DNA of 64,000 nucleotides, from contig OX485809.1 in the NCBI GenBank assembly GCA_950295325.1, positions 21,392,001 to 21,456,000 of the forward strand, written 5' to 3'. The position numbers and the translations under genes were made by a program. This document shows positions 36,151-47,502 of the stretch, one piece after another (position 1 is the stretch's first letter; every line of letters begins with the position of its first letter). Source of the DNA: Polytrichum commune. Taxonomy: Eukaryota; Streptophyta; Polytrichopsida; Polytrichales; Polytrichaceae. The notes under the pieces were generated by a model that was given only the letters and a program-made list of their open reading frames with translations, made no database searches and was not told the DNA's origin.

Positions 36151-36559
36151 ATTAATACAATTTCAAGAAGTGTCAATGTTGAGGTTAGGTTGGACCCCAA
36201 AGACAAAATGGAAACCCTAGCACTCTCTAACCCTTGTCTACATTTAGCTTCTCCCCAACCCCGTCCCCAACACCATGTTGATCTGTGTCTTCATCACTTA
36301 GCTAAAGAACATACTATGTGTTTGCTTCCTTAGTTTCAATTATCCTCTCCCATGCAAATTCCTCTACACAGTCATCCATGCCTTCTTCCTCAACCATGGT
36401 AAAAACCTCAAAGAGGCCTTTGCATTCAAAGGCCACATGCATGTAGTGCTAAATAATTTTATAATATCAAACGGTGTAAGAGCTTTCTTAAGTTCTTATG
36501 ACATCCACTTTGCTAGATCTTTCTTGGATGCCCATTTTCTTTTGTTTCTTAATGTCCAA

Positions 36560-36830
36560 AAATCACAATACGTCTTGAAATTGGCCTAGAAAGGCTTAAA
36601 TCACTAACATCTAATGGTTGTAGAGCGTGCTAAGTATGGCTTGGCAAGGTCAACAAGTCTAGGCTAATTTGCAAGCAATATATAGCACCTCCAAGCTAAT
36701 GTGAGATATTATGGCCATCTATAATCACAAGATGGTGGTATTCAGTTGAAATTCCGTACTTTGATTGCATATGCCATAAAAAGTGGGAAATCCACTTGTT
36801 GAAAATAATGCTCGTTATCCAAAAAAATTC
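36560..36830 (-). pseudogene. Relic of a DDE transposase (Tc1/mariner-pogo type)
   Basis: On the minus strand, frames give YHHLVIIDGHNISH near 36730-36690, the second-Asp block of DDE_1 transposases, and LQPLDVSD near 36620, the third-Asp block, in the correct order and about the right distance. Stops and frameshifts lie between them. The rest of the ORF is too decayed to trace. It is not the same copy type as the element at 5706. Confidence 0.6.
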
Positions 36831-37850
36831 TTACATGACCATATGCATGCCCTGCTCGCACTGTGCTATAGAATTTCCCCGGAAAAAAATTTCCTCTTTA
36901 ATATGTGAATTAGGTATTGTGCTCCCTTGCAACATCATGCATGTCAAAGCACTTTACCACTCTTGTTCATCAAGAGTAGCATGGCCGGAAAGCCAATCTA
37001 GCACAAAATAATTTAGAAAATAAATGTCAGATTCTTTTGACACAATTTGTCGGAATTACTTTAATTTACCTTACACATTTGTTGGAATATGGTAAATTCT
37101 CAATCTACACCAACTTATGTAGTGTTAATAAATTCATTATAGGGTATTATATAGCAGAAAGGTTCGCAATATATTCCAAGTCATCCTTAGTCATTGCAAA
37201 TAATATGGGTTAACATGAAATTGCAAGATTATGTACTAAGAACTTGGTCTATGTCCTAATTAAAGTTTCAAATCTCAATTTCACATAGAAGATGCACTTA
37301 TTTGAAAATATGTCCAACTAGAAAAAGTTGAACATGAAACAAAGTACTACCTCCAAAAATAACTTTGTGATTTGAAAATTTTGTGCAGAAGTTATGAACG
37401 AACTTCATCAAGCATTTTCAAGGAGGTTTAAAGAGAAACTGTGTTATGAACAAGTTTTTGGAGTTTAATTGTGCTGAAAAGAATTTTTTTTTTTGGAGTT
37501 GTATTAAAGTAAGAAAACTTAGAAAATCAAACATAATACCATCTCCAACAAAAACATTGTAGTTTGAAGTTGTTATACAAATGATATGAACAAATACAAA
37601 CGAGCCGCTAGGGGCCAAAGGCCCACCGCTGGTGGGAGAAGAAGTCCGCAAGGAAGTTGGCGAAGCAGGAAGTTGACGAATCTCAACCTTCGGACCGAAC
37701 GGAAAATCATGGGGGACCAACTCTCGAAAAAAAGTCCCATTAAATTAAAGAATAACTCTAATCTGGAAAACTCAATATACATGCACATACTTAAATTATA
37801 CTATGGCCTTCTGATCACACTTCTATTATCCAACAAATTGGGCGCATAAA

Positions 37851-38508
37851 TCTCATATATGTTGATGAGTTGTACACCACATAAGGGGCATACGGAGGTT
37901 TGTTCTTTGAATGACATTCGAGTACAAATAATTATTTTGTCACCTAAGGCGTTGGTTGTGAAGTCTGCAAGATATGCGTTAGTTGCTTCATATGGGGTAG
38001 AGCCTTGGGTGGGCATTGTTGCATCGGTGTATGAATTATGTACTAATCGATATTGTTGTTTACGATTACCCATCTTTGTCACGCCACATATTCCACAACA
38101 ATATAAATGTTTGAAAAAAGAATTCGTATGTTTTGTCCAAGAATCATGCATATCACTTCTGTGAGACCACGATCGATCCCATGGTTGAAATCGTTGCGTA
38201 CGTCTTATTCGAATGCGTTCATGTACTTCTTTTTTGAACCTCGTCATATTAGTTATATCTTACTTCAACCAAGCTATTCAAGTCAACATATTAAGCTGTT
38301 TGAAGGCTTCTTTGTGTGAGGAAGTCAGGGTTGTAGATTTATTACATGAGTACATTTTTATTTTTATTGAGCTATATAATTTCGTGTAATTGTTGCTATA
38401 GGATGTGCACAATAATACCTTCTTATGTATGGCTGTGTATAGATTGTATGATATGTGCAGGTGCAGCGCAACAATACACGCTGCAATCAATTATTCACGC
38501 AAATGAAA
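37851..38508 (-). other. Direct repeat carrying an unrecognised Cys-rich reading frame, copy 1
   Basis: The minus-strand frame (about 38247-37801) encodes a 148-residue conceptual product. Key parts are QPWDRSWSHRS, a first Cys cluster CCGICGVTKMGN, QQYRLVHNSY, and a second cluster CPLCGVQLINIYEI. The two C-x-x-C units suggest one split zinc-binding site. A second copy at 46847-47502 keeps this protein sequence with many silent base changes, so the frame was once under selection. About 260 bases further upstream on the minus strand are also shared. I do not recognise the family. It could be a piece of a transposon gene or a host gene fragment. Confidence 0.55.
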
Positions 38509-38899
38509 TATGACCGATGATGCTAAAACATGTCCCTGGGCAGTGCACAAGAGTAGTTTTCTAGATGAAGTGTTTTTGGTTTATGAGGATGTCATAATAG
38601 GCTAACTTGTATACTAATAGGTCTAATTCTATTGTTGTTGCAAGGGAGTTTTATATACTGTATTGAATTTCCAGAGAAGCAGAAGTGGAATTGTGAGGTT
38701 GACATGGAATATAATGTGTGTTGAATGTATGTATGTGTTGTATGCGTTGAGATTTGAAGTCATGATTATTTCAAATAAAGAGACATTGCCAAAAACCAGG
38801 AAACTACGACTTGGAATATATGAGAAACAAATGCAGCCGCAACAGCAATTAGCAGGAGCTTCCAACAAAGTTTGTTCTACAAAATAATATTCTAGCTGC

Positions 38900-39290
38900 T
38901 GATGTCATACGGAACCTATCCCTGCTGCCTTGCCTTGCCTTGCCTTGGTTTGTCCAACACAACAGCGCTCCAACCTCGGATCTCGAAACCCTAGCTGTGG
39001 CGAGCTCTCAATCCTGGCATCCTCTGATTTCGTGGTCACGGCAGAGCCCGCGGCTACTTACTGTACATGTTGCAGCCGAGACTGTGTTGCTCCTCTATGC
39101 CTACGTAGTCGCAACAACCCCATTGGCATCCAATCGCAAGGCCATCATCGTCGCCGTGGCCATAGCCATAGCCGAGCTACTAAGTTAACTCAGCTCCCAC
39201 CTCGATGCTGCCGCGAACAACGTCAGCACCTTCGCGCTGGATGCATGAAAAACTTCGATCCTTTTCCATGCACCAGTATGTCCATTTCAT
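38900..39290 (+). other. GC-richer segment with a telo box and an open frame, possible leader or orphan gene
   Basis: Compositionally unlike its AT-rich surroundings. AAACCCTA occurs near 38986. A frame from 38940 to 39188 encodes 82 residues with hydrophobic stretches (ETVLLLYAYVVATTP and AIIVAVAIAIAELLS). No homologue is recognised and no splice support can be given. It could equally be the promoter or leader of a lost gene. Confidence 0.25.
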
Positions 39291-39378
39291 AATGTAGGAA
39301 AATAATGTCACTGCGAGTGTGCAACAGGGTTAAATCACCAATGTATTGAGGACGTGAGAAACAAATTCATTGGCTCAC

Positions 39379-39494
39379 CTCAGATTGTGCACATTGACTG
39401 CAAAACTTTGCAATTAGTTCCTTTCCGTCGTTCACAACAGCTTTCTCTTGTTCTTCAGTATCTTGTTGCGACGGGATTGCAGTAGTCCCACACT
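39379..39494 (-). other. Possible isolated exon
   Basis: On the minus strand an acceptor (GATATACAG) precedes 38 open codons that end in FCSQCAQSE at a strong donor (GAG/GTGAGCC). The product includes AIPSQQDTEEQEKAVV and a C-x-x-C pair. The phase does not match the CHY exon at 40264, so the two may not belong together. Confidence 0.3.
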
Positions 39495-40263
39495 CTGTAT
39501 ATCAGGAACAATGCAGTATTAGACCACAAGACCCATCTCAATCAAACCCCCTTTCTTTCACATTTATTATACTTACATTCGCCAATTTCAAGAATAGTAT
39601 TTTAAATTTCAAGCCTCTGACATTGTCCGTTTACGATCATTTGATAAAACTCACTAATGTATATAAGCGAAGGTCGAGTGGCCTTTGTAGTGATAAAAAC
39701 CTCTGTTAAAATTCGTATGTGCAACAGTCAGCATATTTCTACTCTACAATGATCTATGAAACTTTTACAATCTCCCAAACCAGAGAATCAGAATACTTAA
39801 AGTTTCAGCTCACGTGACAAATTATGGCTCACATAAAAATATTCTTTGCAACATGTAAGTGAAGTACTATGTGTACAGAGTTATAAATCTTCCTCCGCTA
39901 CAATGGAATTCACTAATAACTCCTAGTGAGGAGCTCTGTACCTTTTTGATGTCGTGTCTTGGAATATCATGATACTTTTCACAATCCTTCTCATTTGCAT
40001 TTTGCACAGCATGAAGGTTCATGTCTTGTCAGCTATCTTATCCTTCCCAGACTTATTACACTGCCAACCCAGAAAGCACAATGCACTTATTATGACTCTC
40101 CAATTGACAAGGGATTATCAATTGGATTAAATCAGTTTTCAGGGCATAAACTGCCCAAAAAATACAGCCACCCATTACATTTATTATTTTGAAAATAAAA
40201 ACTATAGCATGAAGTATATTAAAAACACCTACAAAGACTATCGGACAAATAGCAGTACGTTAC

Positions 40264-40398
40264 CTTGACCTTATTGTGATAGCGACGGCAACCAAAGATT
40301 TCATTGTAGCATGGGACTCGAAATTTACACCACCTTCTATAATGTGCACATCTGTCACATGAAGGGTACACTATTATTGCACCCTCTTTGTAAACTTC
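40264..40398 (-). pseudogene. Exon of a CHY-type zinc-finger protein (MIEL1/RCHY1-like), decayed
   Basis: The minus-strand frame reads CAHYRRWCKFRVPC then NEIFGCRRYHN. It matches the CHY zinc-finger signature (family form CxHYRRRC..APCCNEIF.CRHCHN) found in plant CHY-CTCHY-RING ubiquitin ligases. Two zinc-ligand cysteines are tyrosine here: PCC has become PCY, and CRHCHN has become CRRYHN. Both Cys-to-Tyr changes fit a single G-to-A transition. A donor AAG/GTAACG follows at 40264. No CTCHY or RING exons were found nearby. Probably a gene fragment and not a functional ligase. Confidence 0.6.
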
Positions 40399-40773
40399 AA
40401 AATATTTGCAAATCAAGATCAAACACTTTAACAATCCCCAAGTTCAAGTTCATAAGTTCATAAGTTACTAGCTTCTTTGTTTTTTGAATTAGAACCGTCG
40501 AAGAATTAAAATTTCTTGCATAATGAAGTAGTTAGGCAGCCACAACTCGCTAGCAAGTGTATCATGATTGTAATAAAGTATAAAATAGCAAATGCGGAAA
40601 TAAATGTTATATCTAAAGGCGAAGATGGACATTTTGTATAAAGCAAGAAGATGACATTTTTATTACTTATTCGTGGATTTCCTTTTAAGCATCCAATATA
40701 AAAGGTCGGCCGATGGACGACCCCTCATTATATTGTAGCTTTGCAAGGGCTTCGATTGGTATATGCGTATTAA

Positions 40774-43595
40774 TTATTTCTCCATCCTATCAGCTAGATA
40801 TTTTCGTGTAGTCGTATAGACAACTTCCATATCAAAATGTTGCGCGAATAGAACGAATAGTCTAGCATCGTCCATCATCTTGAGAGGTGGGGACCGGGCG
40901 TGTTGAAGCAATTGCTTGTGTGGTGATATAATTTGGCCTATGTATACTCGTCTATTGTCCCTGCCATTAATTATGTAATGTGATCAGTATTAAGAATTAT
41001 ATGCAATATAACGATGAAATACAAATGCGAAATTATGGACGTAATAAATGAGTTGTACTTGTAGGTTATTGTGTAGACGCTCAAGCACCACGCTTCCCGT
41101 TTTTTGAACAGAAAGTTTCTGTTGGAGCTGGAACTGGCGTATCATCGAATCCCGTACTGAGGACTGGATTTGAAGTTGAAGGAATAAATGTCACTGTATC
41201 GATTTGCGTCTGCATGTTTTCTACTTTCATTGCACGTAATATAGATTTTGCGCGATCGTATGACAGATCAAACCACACGGTGGTGTCAGTGATTCCAAAC
41301 TCATTAAAAAATCGGAACATTTGGTGCGGCGCCAAATCGCTAGAGAAAACGGTCTTCAGCAATGTCTTGGCTCTTCAAGCTGGTAGGGTGGTTTTGATGT
41401 TTCCATATTGAATATGAAACACGTCTAAAAACAGCTTCAAGTAACCTGAGGAGGATAACACATTGAGAAAATTGCAATGATATTGACATGTATATAAAAG
41501 AAAAAAAAATTCTATGATAATTTAAAACAAATACCTGGACACGGCAATCCACCATAGATCTTCTCAAAATCTTTTCGATAGTCCGCATGCTCTGTGACGA
41601 ACTGATTGATCTCACGCACACTGTAGTACCGATTTTTTGGCCATTACCCGTCTATAAAGGACAAATCTTGAATTTTAACGTCTTTCATCCGGCAATAGGC
41701 AGTCAGTAGCCATCCTGAGGGATGAATGCAGGCAATTTCCGTCAAGAATTAGTTACGACGGCTAACCACCTAGTCGTCTCTCTCGGCACTAAGGAGGAGG
41801 CTGACAGGAAAGAAGGTAGGCTATTTGCAAACAGCAAAATCTGACGTAGTCTCACCGTAGTTTAGCAATAGGCGTAGAAGTCTGTAGCTCAGTGATTGAG
41901 CCAGGCAATAGTCTTGGACAAGCAGGAAGCTTGGAATGACAATGTTAGGAAGTTATAGGGCTGAGACAATTGGACCCTGAAGTGGACTTATCTCTTTTGT
42001 GTTAATGGGATGATTATGAGATGATTATGAGTGAAGTATTATGTGTAATTGTTTGTCTTATGAGTGAAGAGGATTGTTGAAGTAAGTGATGTGTAATGTC
42101 GTGAGTGATATTTGGAAAGTGAGTTTGAGCAAGTAATCTGACTTAGCATTGTAATGTCAAAATCAGGCAAATAGGCTGAGAAGAGGTTTGTAATTGAGCA
42201 AGGCAAGACTGATTCGGTGTGGGTGATTAAAGAAAAGTGGAAAAGGTTGAGAAGTTATAGAGTGAGAGGCAATGGTCTGAAGAATCAAGAAGCGACTGAG
42301 AGCAAAATCAAAATGTGGCAATAGCCTAGTAGAAGGCCAGAGAGTGGCAAGGCAACTGGTCAGAGAGAGAGGGAGAGAGAGAGAATTTGACGGACACAGA
42401 CAGCCTGTCGTGAAGAAGGCAAGTTAGGCAAAGCTTGACGAGAAGCAAGAAGGGCAATCGTCCTAGCCAAAGGCTAGTAGCCGAGACCAGTGGGACCAGG
42501 CAAAAGGCCAAGTCGAGAGAGAGATGATGGCCATGGTCTACAGAGAGGACTGGGAAGTTAAAGAGGCTGTTTAGTAGCCAGCCGAGAAGGGCAATAGTCT
42601 TAGGAAGAGAGAAAGCCAGGGAGGCTAGAGTGAGGCCATCGCCTGGGCGAGTGCCCCAAAATTCCAGTCTTTGGTCAGTGTGTCAGAGAGGGAAAGAAGA
42701 GGAAAGCTAGGCAAGGGCCAGCATGAAAGATGGAAGGGCTAGAGGCAGGCTATAGGCTGTCAAGGCGGTACCTTCCCCTGAAGGAAAGAATATCTTACTG
42801 GAGTAAGACCTTACCCTTTGTATGTTGATTGATTAGTTTATAGAGGACTAAAGCCTTAAGGAAGAACATCGCCTAGCTGTGAATGCATTATGTTTGTATT
42901 AACAAGTGAATGGCTGTTGAGATGAGTCACCAGATGGTTGAAGACTAAGATGGTGACTTGGGCACATGAAGACATGTACGAGGCGGGTAAGTTGGTAATA
43001 AGGAATTAATTAAGGAATTTGCAAGTTTTATCTTCCGCATACTCAAGACGATGTGGTTACTCAAAGACGCTACCCCGGACGACGTCCTGACTAATTGCCA
43101 TGCCAACTTGCCAAGCTTTTGAGCTTCACGACTGACATAGGTCAAAACCATAGCGACGTAGAAAAACTACCTTATTATAGGACGGACTCACTCACTACGG
43201 AAAAGGCACAAATGAACCTTAAGAATGAATGATCAAGTGGAATAATAAAGAAGTAAAGTAAGAATGGTCCTAAGTTGTTAACTTAATCCTTAATCCAATG
43301 TGACAATAACCCGTATAGACACTAGCTCAGTCTTCCTAGAGACCTTAGTTCCCTGGGTTTTTGGTTTTAAAAGACATAGCAAAAACTTACTACACACACT
43401 GTCAAAACCATGTGGATTCAAAAAATTCTTGTACCCGCAGACATCCAAGAGTCGCCGTTGCACTTCAGTGGGATAGAATTTCTTCGTGTTGCGTGATTTC
43501 TTCGGGCTCGTCTCCGGCAACTCCGCCTTCAATTTTGTGAGCAGCTAGGAGTAATTGATTGTAGGACGACTGTTGTTGGTATTGCTAGACACCAT
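40774..43595 (-). pseudogene. Intron-containing locus of unrecognised family, with stops
   Basis: Four coherent minus-strand coding blocks are seen. (a) ATG at 43595, then SNTNNSRPTINYS, an in-frame TAG at codon 17, KKFYPTEVQRRLLDVCGYKN, ending near 43392 before a GTAAGT donor. (b) About 41635-41535: RYYSVREINQFVTEHADYRK then FEKIYGGLPCP. (c) From 41445, spliced in phase to (b): GYLKLFLDVFHIQYGN, one TGA, LAPHQMFRFFNEFGITDTTV, then a one-base frameshift near 41110 leading to GSVVLERLHNNLQ. (d) 40960-40774: RRVYIGQIISPHKQLLQHAR and LFVLFAQHFDMEVVYTT to a TAA. The b-c junction restores a codon exactly, so these are true exons. I recognise no domain. One intron (43.4-41.6 kb) holds a purine-rich insert. 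Confidence 0.5.
41750..42780 (+). other. Purine-rich strand-asymmetric tract
   Basis: About 1 kb in which the plus strand is strikingly A+G rich, with recurring words such as GGCAATAGTC, AGGCAAG, GAGAGAGAG (42362-42383) and AGCCGAGA. No reading frame of note and no flanking repeats found. It lies in what would be the intron between blocks a and b of the minus-strand locus, so it may be an insertion. Confidence 0.45.
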
Positions 43596-43627
43596 TGTGA
43601 GCTCTGCACAATAAACGTACATGAAGT

Positions 43628-43735
43628 GAGTAAAAACTCAAATTCTTGGTAGTGCATTCCTGTCCGTCCTAAACTACAGAATTTCTTACAGACTTAATAA
43701 ACAACCCCAAAGATGCTGAAAGACCAAATTTAGTT
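43628..43735 (-). repeat. Duplicated segment G, copy 1
   Basis: Shares AACTCAAATTCTTGGTAGTGCA and ATAAACAACCCC.AAGATGCTGAAAG with 44926-45045 in direct orientation. It lies just upstream (minus strand) of the start of the 40774-43595 locus. Confidence 0.7.
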
Positions 43736-44111
43736 GCAGGCAAATGACCGTTTTACATTCTCACAAGACTCACCAAGGCCTCAATTTCTGGCTTTCATAG
43801 TTGAAGCCCATTACATACACTAGAATATCTCAATAATCCTCAAATTAATCATTCTTTGAATGTTTCTGGGCATATTAAAGGGGAGTAAGTAACAGATGTT
43901 TCCAAACGACACAAAGTGTTGAATGAACCCCAAAGGCAATCCTTTAGAGCTGCATAGTAGGGCTGTAAATACATGTTACAATCCGATGTTCATCGGCAAC
44001 ACCATCTAGAAATTAACAAGACACAAAGCCCTCTTCCATCTCAAGCTATAACATTAATTGCACCTGAAGTCAATTGCAAATTCTTGTCTTTTCTTTTCAA
44101 CTCATCAATTT

Positions 44112-45363
44112 TCATGCTTCATAAATGGGAAAAGTACTTCCAGTTGCATGACGGTTAACCCAGTAGCATAGATCTTTAAGGAATCTGATAACATTAACTT
44201 TGAATCCTGGTACCCATCACATAAATTTACAAACCCATTACTACTCGCAGTTTTTGCTAAAACCCCAGATGTACCCAAAAGCAGTGTAGAACTTGCATCC
44301 CTCCCTGAATCAGGCCAATATCCAGCCTCCCGAAAAACCTCCAGTAATAAATTTTTAAACGTTCATTAAATGAAACAGAAAAGCTTAACCCTTCCCACAT
44401 TTTCCTTCCCTCCAATTTACCGTGTGTAACAAAAATGCAGCTCCATCTAACCCAAGCCTATTGGCAGCTACCTGCACAACATCTCTGCCCCTAAGATATT
44501 ATACAAAATTCATTCCCAAAGTCTTTCTAACATTCTCCCTATAGCCCAGGGGACCTTCTAACATTACAATTGTAGGCACTGGAAAGCCACCTAATGAAGC
44601 TAATTTGGCAGCATTCATTTGGTAGAGGCGTCCATAAGGACAAACCAATCCACATGCAAATAAGTAACAGCCATTATATCCGGATCCGAAGAAGACAACT
44701 CTAATATTTACACACTCCAGTAGCCAATGGCTCCCAACTTTCACAAAACAATCACACAAATCTAGACCCCAAATTTGAAACTCTACTGACACCGATCTAA
44801 TCCGAATAGAGAAGGTGTAATCGGATGACTTCTGGCAATCAACTAGAGAGCAATTGACGATAGAGGCCGTGTTCAGGCACCCATAAATTCATCTCAAATC
44901 GGATACAAGGAGATCCATACACGAAATAAGCAAAAACTCAAATTCTTGGTAGTGCACTCTTGTCTTCCGAGCCTAATGATGTTCGCCCTAAAACTTCAGA
45001 CTTTGTTGCAGACTTCATAAACAACCCCGAAGATGCTGAAAGGCTGACATAGCAAGTCCTTTTTTTTAAGTGATGTTTCCTTTCAAGAAACTGTAGAGGA
45101 ATAGAGTCCCCATAGACCATTTGCAAGCAGATCCGTGATTGCCATTACTATGGCATTCAAGATCAAAACTTGACTATGATCATAGAAACCACAAAAACAT
45201 ATTCTTCTACTAAAACATATTATCTTCCACACACATCATAAGAGCTAGAATTAAAAGCATCATGGATGTACCTGATATGCAAGGGCCGGATTCGAATCAA
45301 AGGTGTAGCAGAGAGCCGCAGCCGCAATGGCAAGAAGACCTACACGTCCAAACTTATGCCACC
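44112..45363 (-). pseudogene. Second intron-containing locus of unrecognised family
   Basis: Minus-strand blocks with plausible borders. 45363-45272, phase 2 acceptor to CAG/GTAC donor: WHKFGRVGLLAIAAAALCYT, a hydrophobic stretch, then FDSNPALAYQ. Then about 44792-44437: RVVFFGSGYNGCYLFACGLV, AAKLASLGGFPVPTIVMLEG, ENVRKTLGMN, an in-frame TAA, and GRDVVQVAANRLGLDGAAF, ending at a GTAAAT donor. Then from about 44350: VFREAGYWPDSGRDASST, LLLGTSGVLAKTASSNGF and SLKIYATGLTVMQLEVLFPF to a TGA at about 44112. The sequence is protein-like but carries a stop and I cannot name the family. A decaying host gene is the simplest reading. Confidence 0.45.
44926..45045 (-). repeat. Duplicated segment G, copy 2
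   Basis: Direct relative of 43628-43735, about 1.3 kb away. It lies between the first and second blocks of the 44112-45363 locus, implying that this locus and the neighbouring one share a duplicated upstream part. Confidence 0.7.
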
Positions 45364-46100
45364 CTGAAATATCCTAATCTCTGGTGTACTCGACCTGTCA
45401 AAATTGCACTTCTTGAGAATTAGATTCCCCATGGTTGAATCAAAAATCGAGAGTTCCCAATACTTTAACCCTCTTGCTGCAACTAGTGGTTTCGCAATGT
45501 TACAATGTTGCAACAATTGGACCTATTCTTCTGCAGTTTCTAAGCAGAAGCTTTACATGCATTTAAACTGGAATACCCTGTGCTACAAAAAACTTTACAA
45601 ATACCTCTAATATGGAGATCATTTCTCAACAGGTTCCAACCATTCATATCAGGACACGTGCCACTTTGCTTTGTCAAATATGCTCACGACTAAACTGATC
45701 GGACTCATAGAGTAGTTGGTTAGTTGAAGAGTTTCAATCATCAAACCCATGTGTATTTCTGAAAACAAAGACTTGTTCATGCCATTAATTAGAGTTTTTA
45801 TGTTGTTTTTTCCGGGGCATTGTAATTTTGGCCCTTAAGACCCTAGGCACATTTGTGATGGTCTTTGGGGTGGTTTATACGCTCCTTCAACAAGCATTCA
45901 ACAAACATGTTTGATGTAGATGCCATTCTTTGAGCAATTTGTTTCTTGATGATATAAGAATGGTCTCGTGTACCAACCCAGTGCAACCCCTACGTCTCCA
46001 AGAGATTATGCGCAAATCATTAGAACCCAACACACCTGTACAATAAGTTCCAAGCATATACTCTTCGGAATAGGTACATACCCAGTTGAAGGTTCAGGGA

Positions 46101-46101
46101 G

Positions 46102-46144
<43 letters not shown>

Positions 46145-46170
46145 GCTGTTACTGTTGATGTTGTTGTTGC
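46101..46170 (+). repeat. (GTT)n microsatellite
   Basis: About 15 perfect GTT units followed by interrupted ones. The long poly-Val and poly-Asn frames over it are artefacts. Confidence 0.95.
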
Positions 46171-46230
46171 TACGTGCGTGTTGTTGCTGTCGATGTGTGG
46201 AAAGTTTGAGAAGGTTTAAGCTTATATAGA

Positions 46231-46264
46231 AGACAGACAGACAGACAGAGAAGACAGACAGACA
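46231..46264 (+). repeat. (GACA)n microsatellite
   Basis: Interrupted (GACA) tetranucleotide repeat just after the GTT tract. Confidence 0.9.
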
Positions 46265-46846
46265 ATCATTCTCTTCATCTTCCCGTTGCACAATCAAGTA
46301 CGTTGCACAATCAAGTAGCTAGGCAGCCACAAGCCCCTACTATAGAGCTATAGAGCTATAGAGCTTCGGATCAAGTTCTAGCTTATAGATAAATTTCAAC
46401 CTCCATACTGAGTAACTGAGTAAGACCTGCATACCTTATGTCACGGAGTAATTGACTGAAATTGCAAACATGTTATCTGCCTTCATCGAATTCCTCTCTA
46501 CAAAGACTATTTGACGTAGACAATCACACTAAATACTATTTCAACCGCTAAACCAACCAAGAATCAAAAGACAGAAGGATGGAACCCTGAGAATCACCCA
46601 TTTTCCTCATAATTAAGCACCCACTTCTCGTAGGTTGTGCAACACTCAAATAATGTAGATAGCAGATTGACAAACCCAAATCGTGGCCATGGCAATTTAT
46701 GTAATTTTCGGAACTCGTACAAATATCTTATTCATTATCAAAAGACTAGTGTCCACAATTTTGCCAACACTAAAACTCCAATCTTTTGATTGTGTATACA
46801 TTCCAATGTCAAGGAAAGATAAGAAATGATTGGTTGTGATAAAGGA

Positions 46847-47502
46847 TCTCATATATGTTGGTGAGTTGTACACCACATAAGGGGCATTTGGAGGTTTGTT
46901 CTTGTTTGAATGACATGAGTACAGATTTTGTAACCTGAGGCATTGGTTGTAAAATTTGCAAGATATGCGTTTGTTGCTCCATATGGTGTAGAGCCTTGCA
47001 TGGGCATTGTAGGATCAATGTATGAATTATGTACTAATCGATATTGCTGCCTACGATTTCCCATCTTTGTCACGCCACATATTGCACAACAATGTAAGTC
47101 TTTGAAAAATGAATTTGTATGTATTGACCAAGTATCATGCATATAATCACTTCTATGAGACCACGATCGATCCCATGGTTGAAATTGTTGCATACGCCTT
47201 TAGTCGTATTCGTTTATGTACTCTTTTTGAACCTCATCGTACTAATTATGTCTTACTTCAGCCAATCAATTCAATTCAATATATTAAGTTGTTTGAAGAC
47301 TTGTTTGTGTGAAAAAATCAGGGTTTTGGATTTATGGCATAAGTAGAGCTTTATTTTTGTTCAACGTTATAACTTCGCTTAATTGCTCCTGTAGAATATG
47401 CACAATGACAAGGTCTTATGTATGACTCTCAATAGATTGTATCGCACGTGTAGGTGTAGTGCAAAAATACGCGTTGCAATTGATTATTCAAGCACATGAA
47501 TC
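46847..47502 (-). other. Direct repeat carrying an unrecognised Cys-rich reading frame, copy 2
   Basis: Collinear with 37851-38508. The minus-strand frame from 47193 keeps FQPWDRSWSHRS, SFFKDLHCCAICGVTKMGN, QQYRLVHNSY and GSTPYGATNAYLANFTTN. A frameshift near 46920 then moves the last part to another frame, where CPLCGVQLTNIYEI is still present. The two Cys pairs are conserved. Unlike copy 1, this copy cannot make the full product. Confidence 0.55.

Noticed and set aside
46094-46297. Poly-Asn / poly-Val coding frames
   Set aside because: They are translations of the (GTT)n microsatellite.
37851-47502. LTR retrotransposon with the two direct repeats as LTRs
   Set aside because: The repeats carry a conserved reading frame, lack TG...CA ends and target duplications, and the interior shows no gag-pol, primer-binding site or polypurine tract in place.
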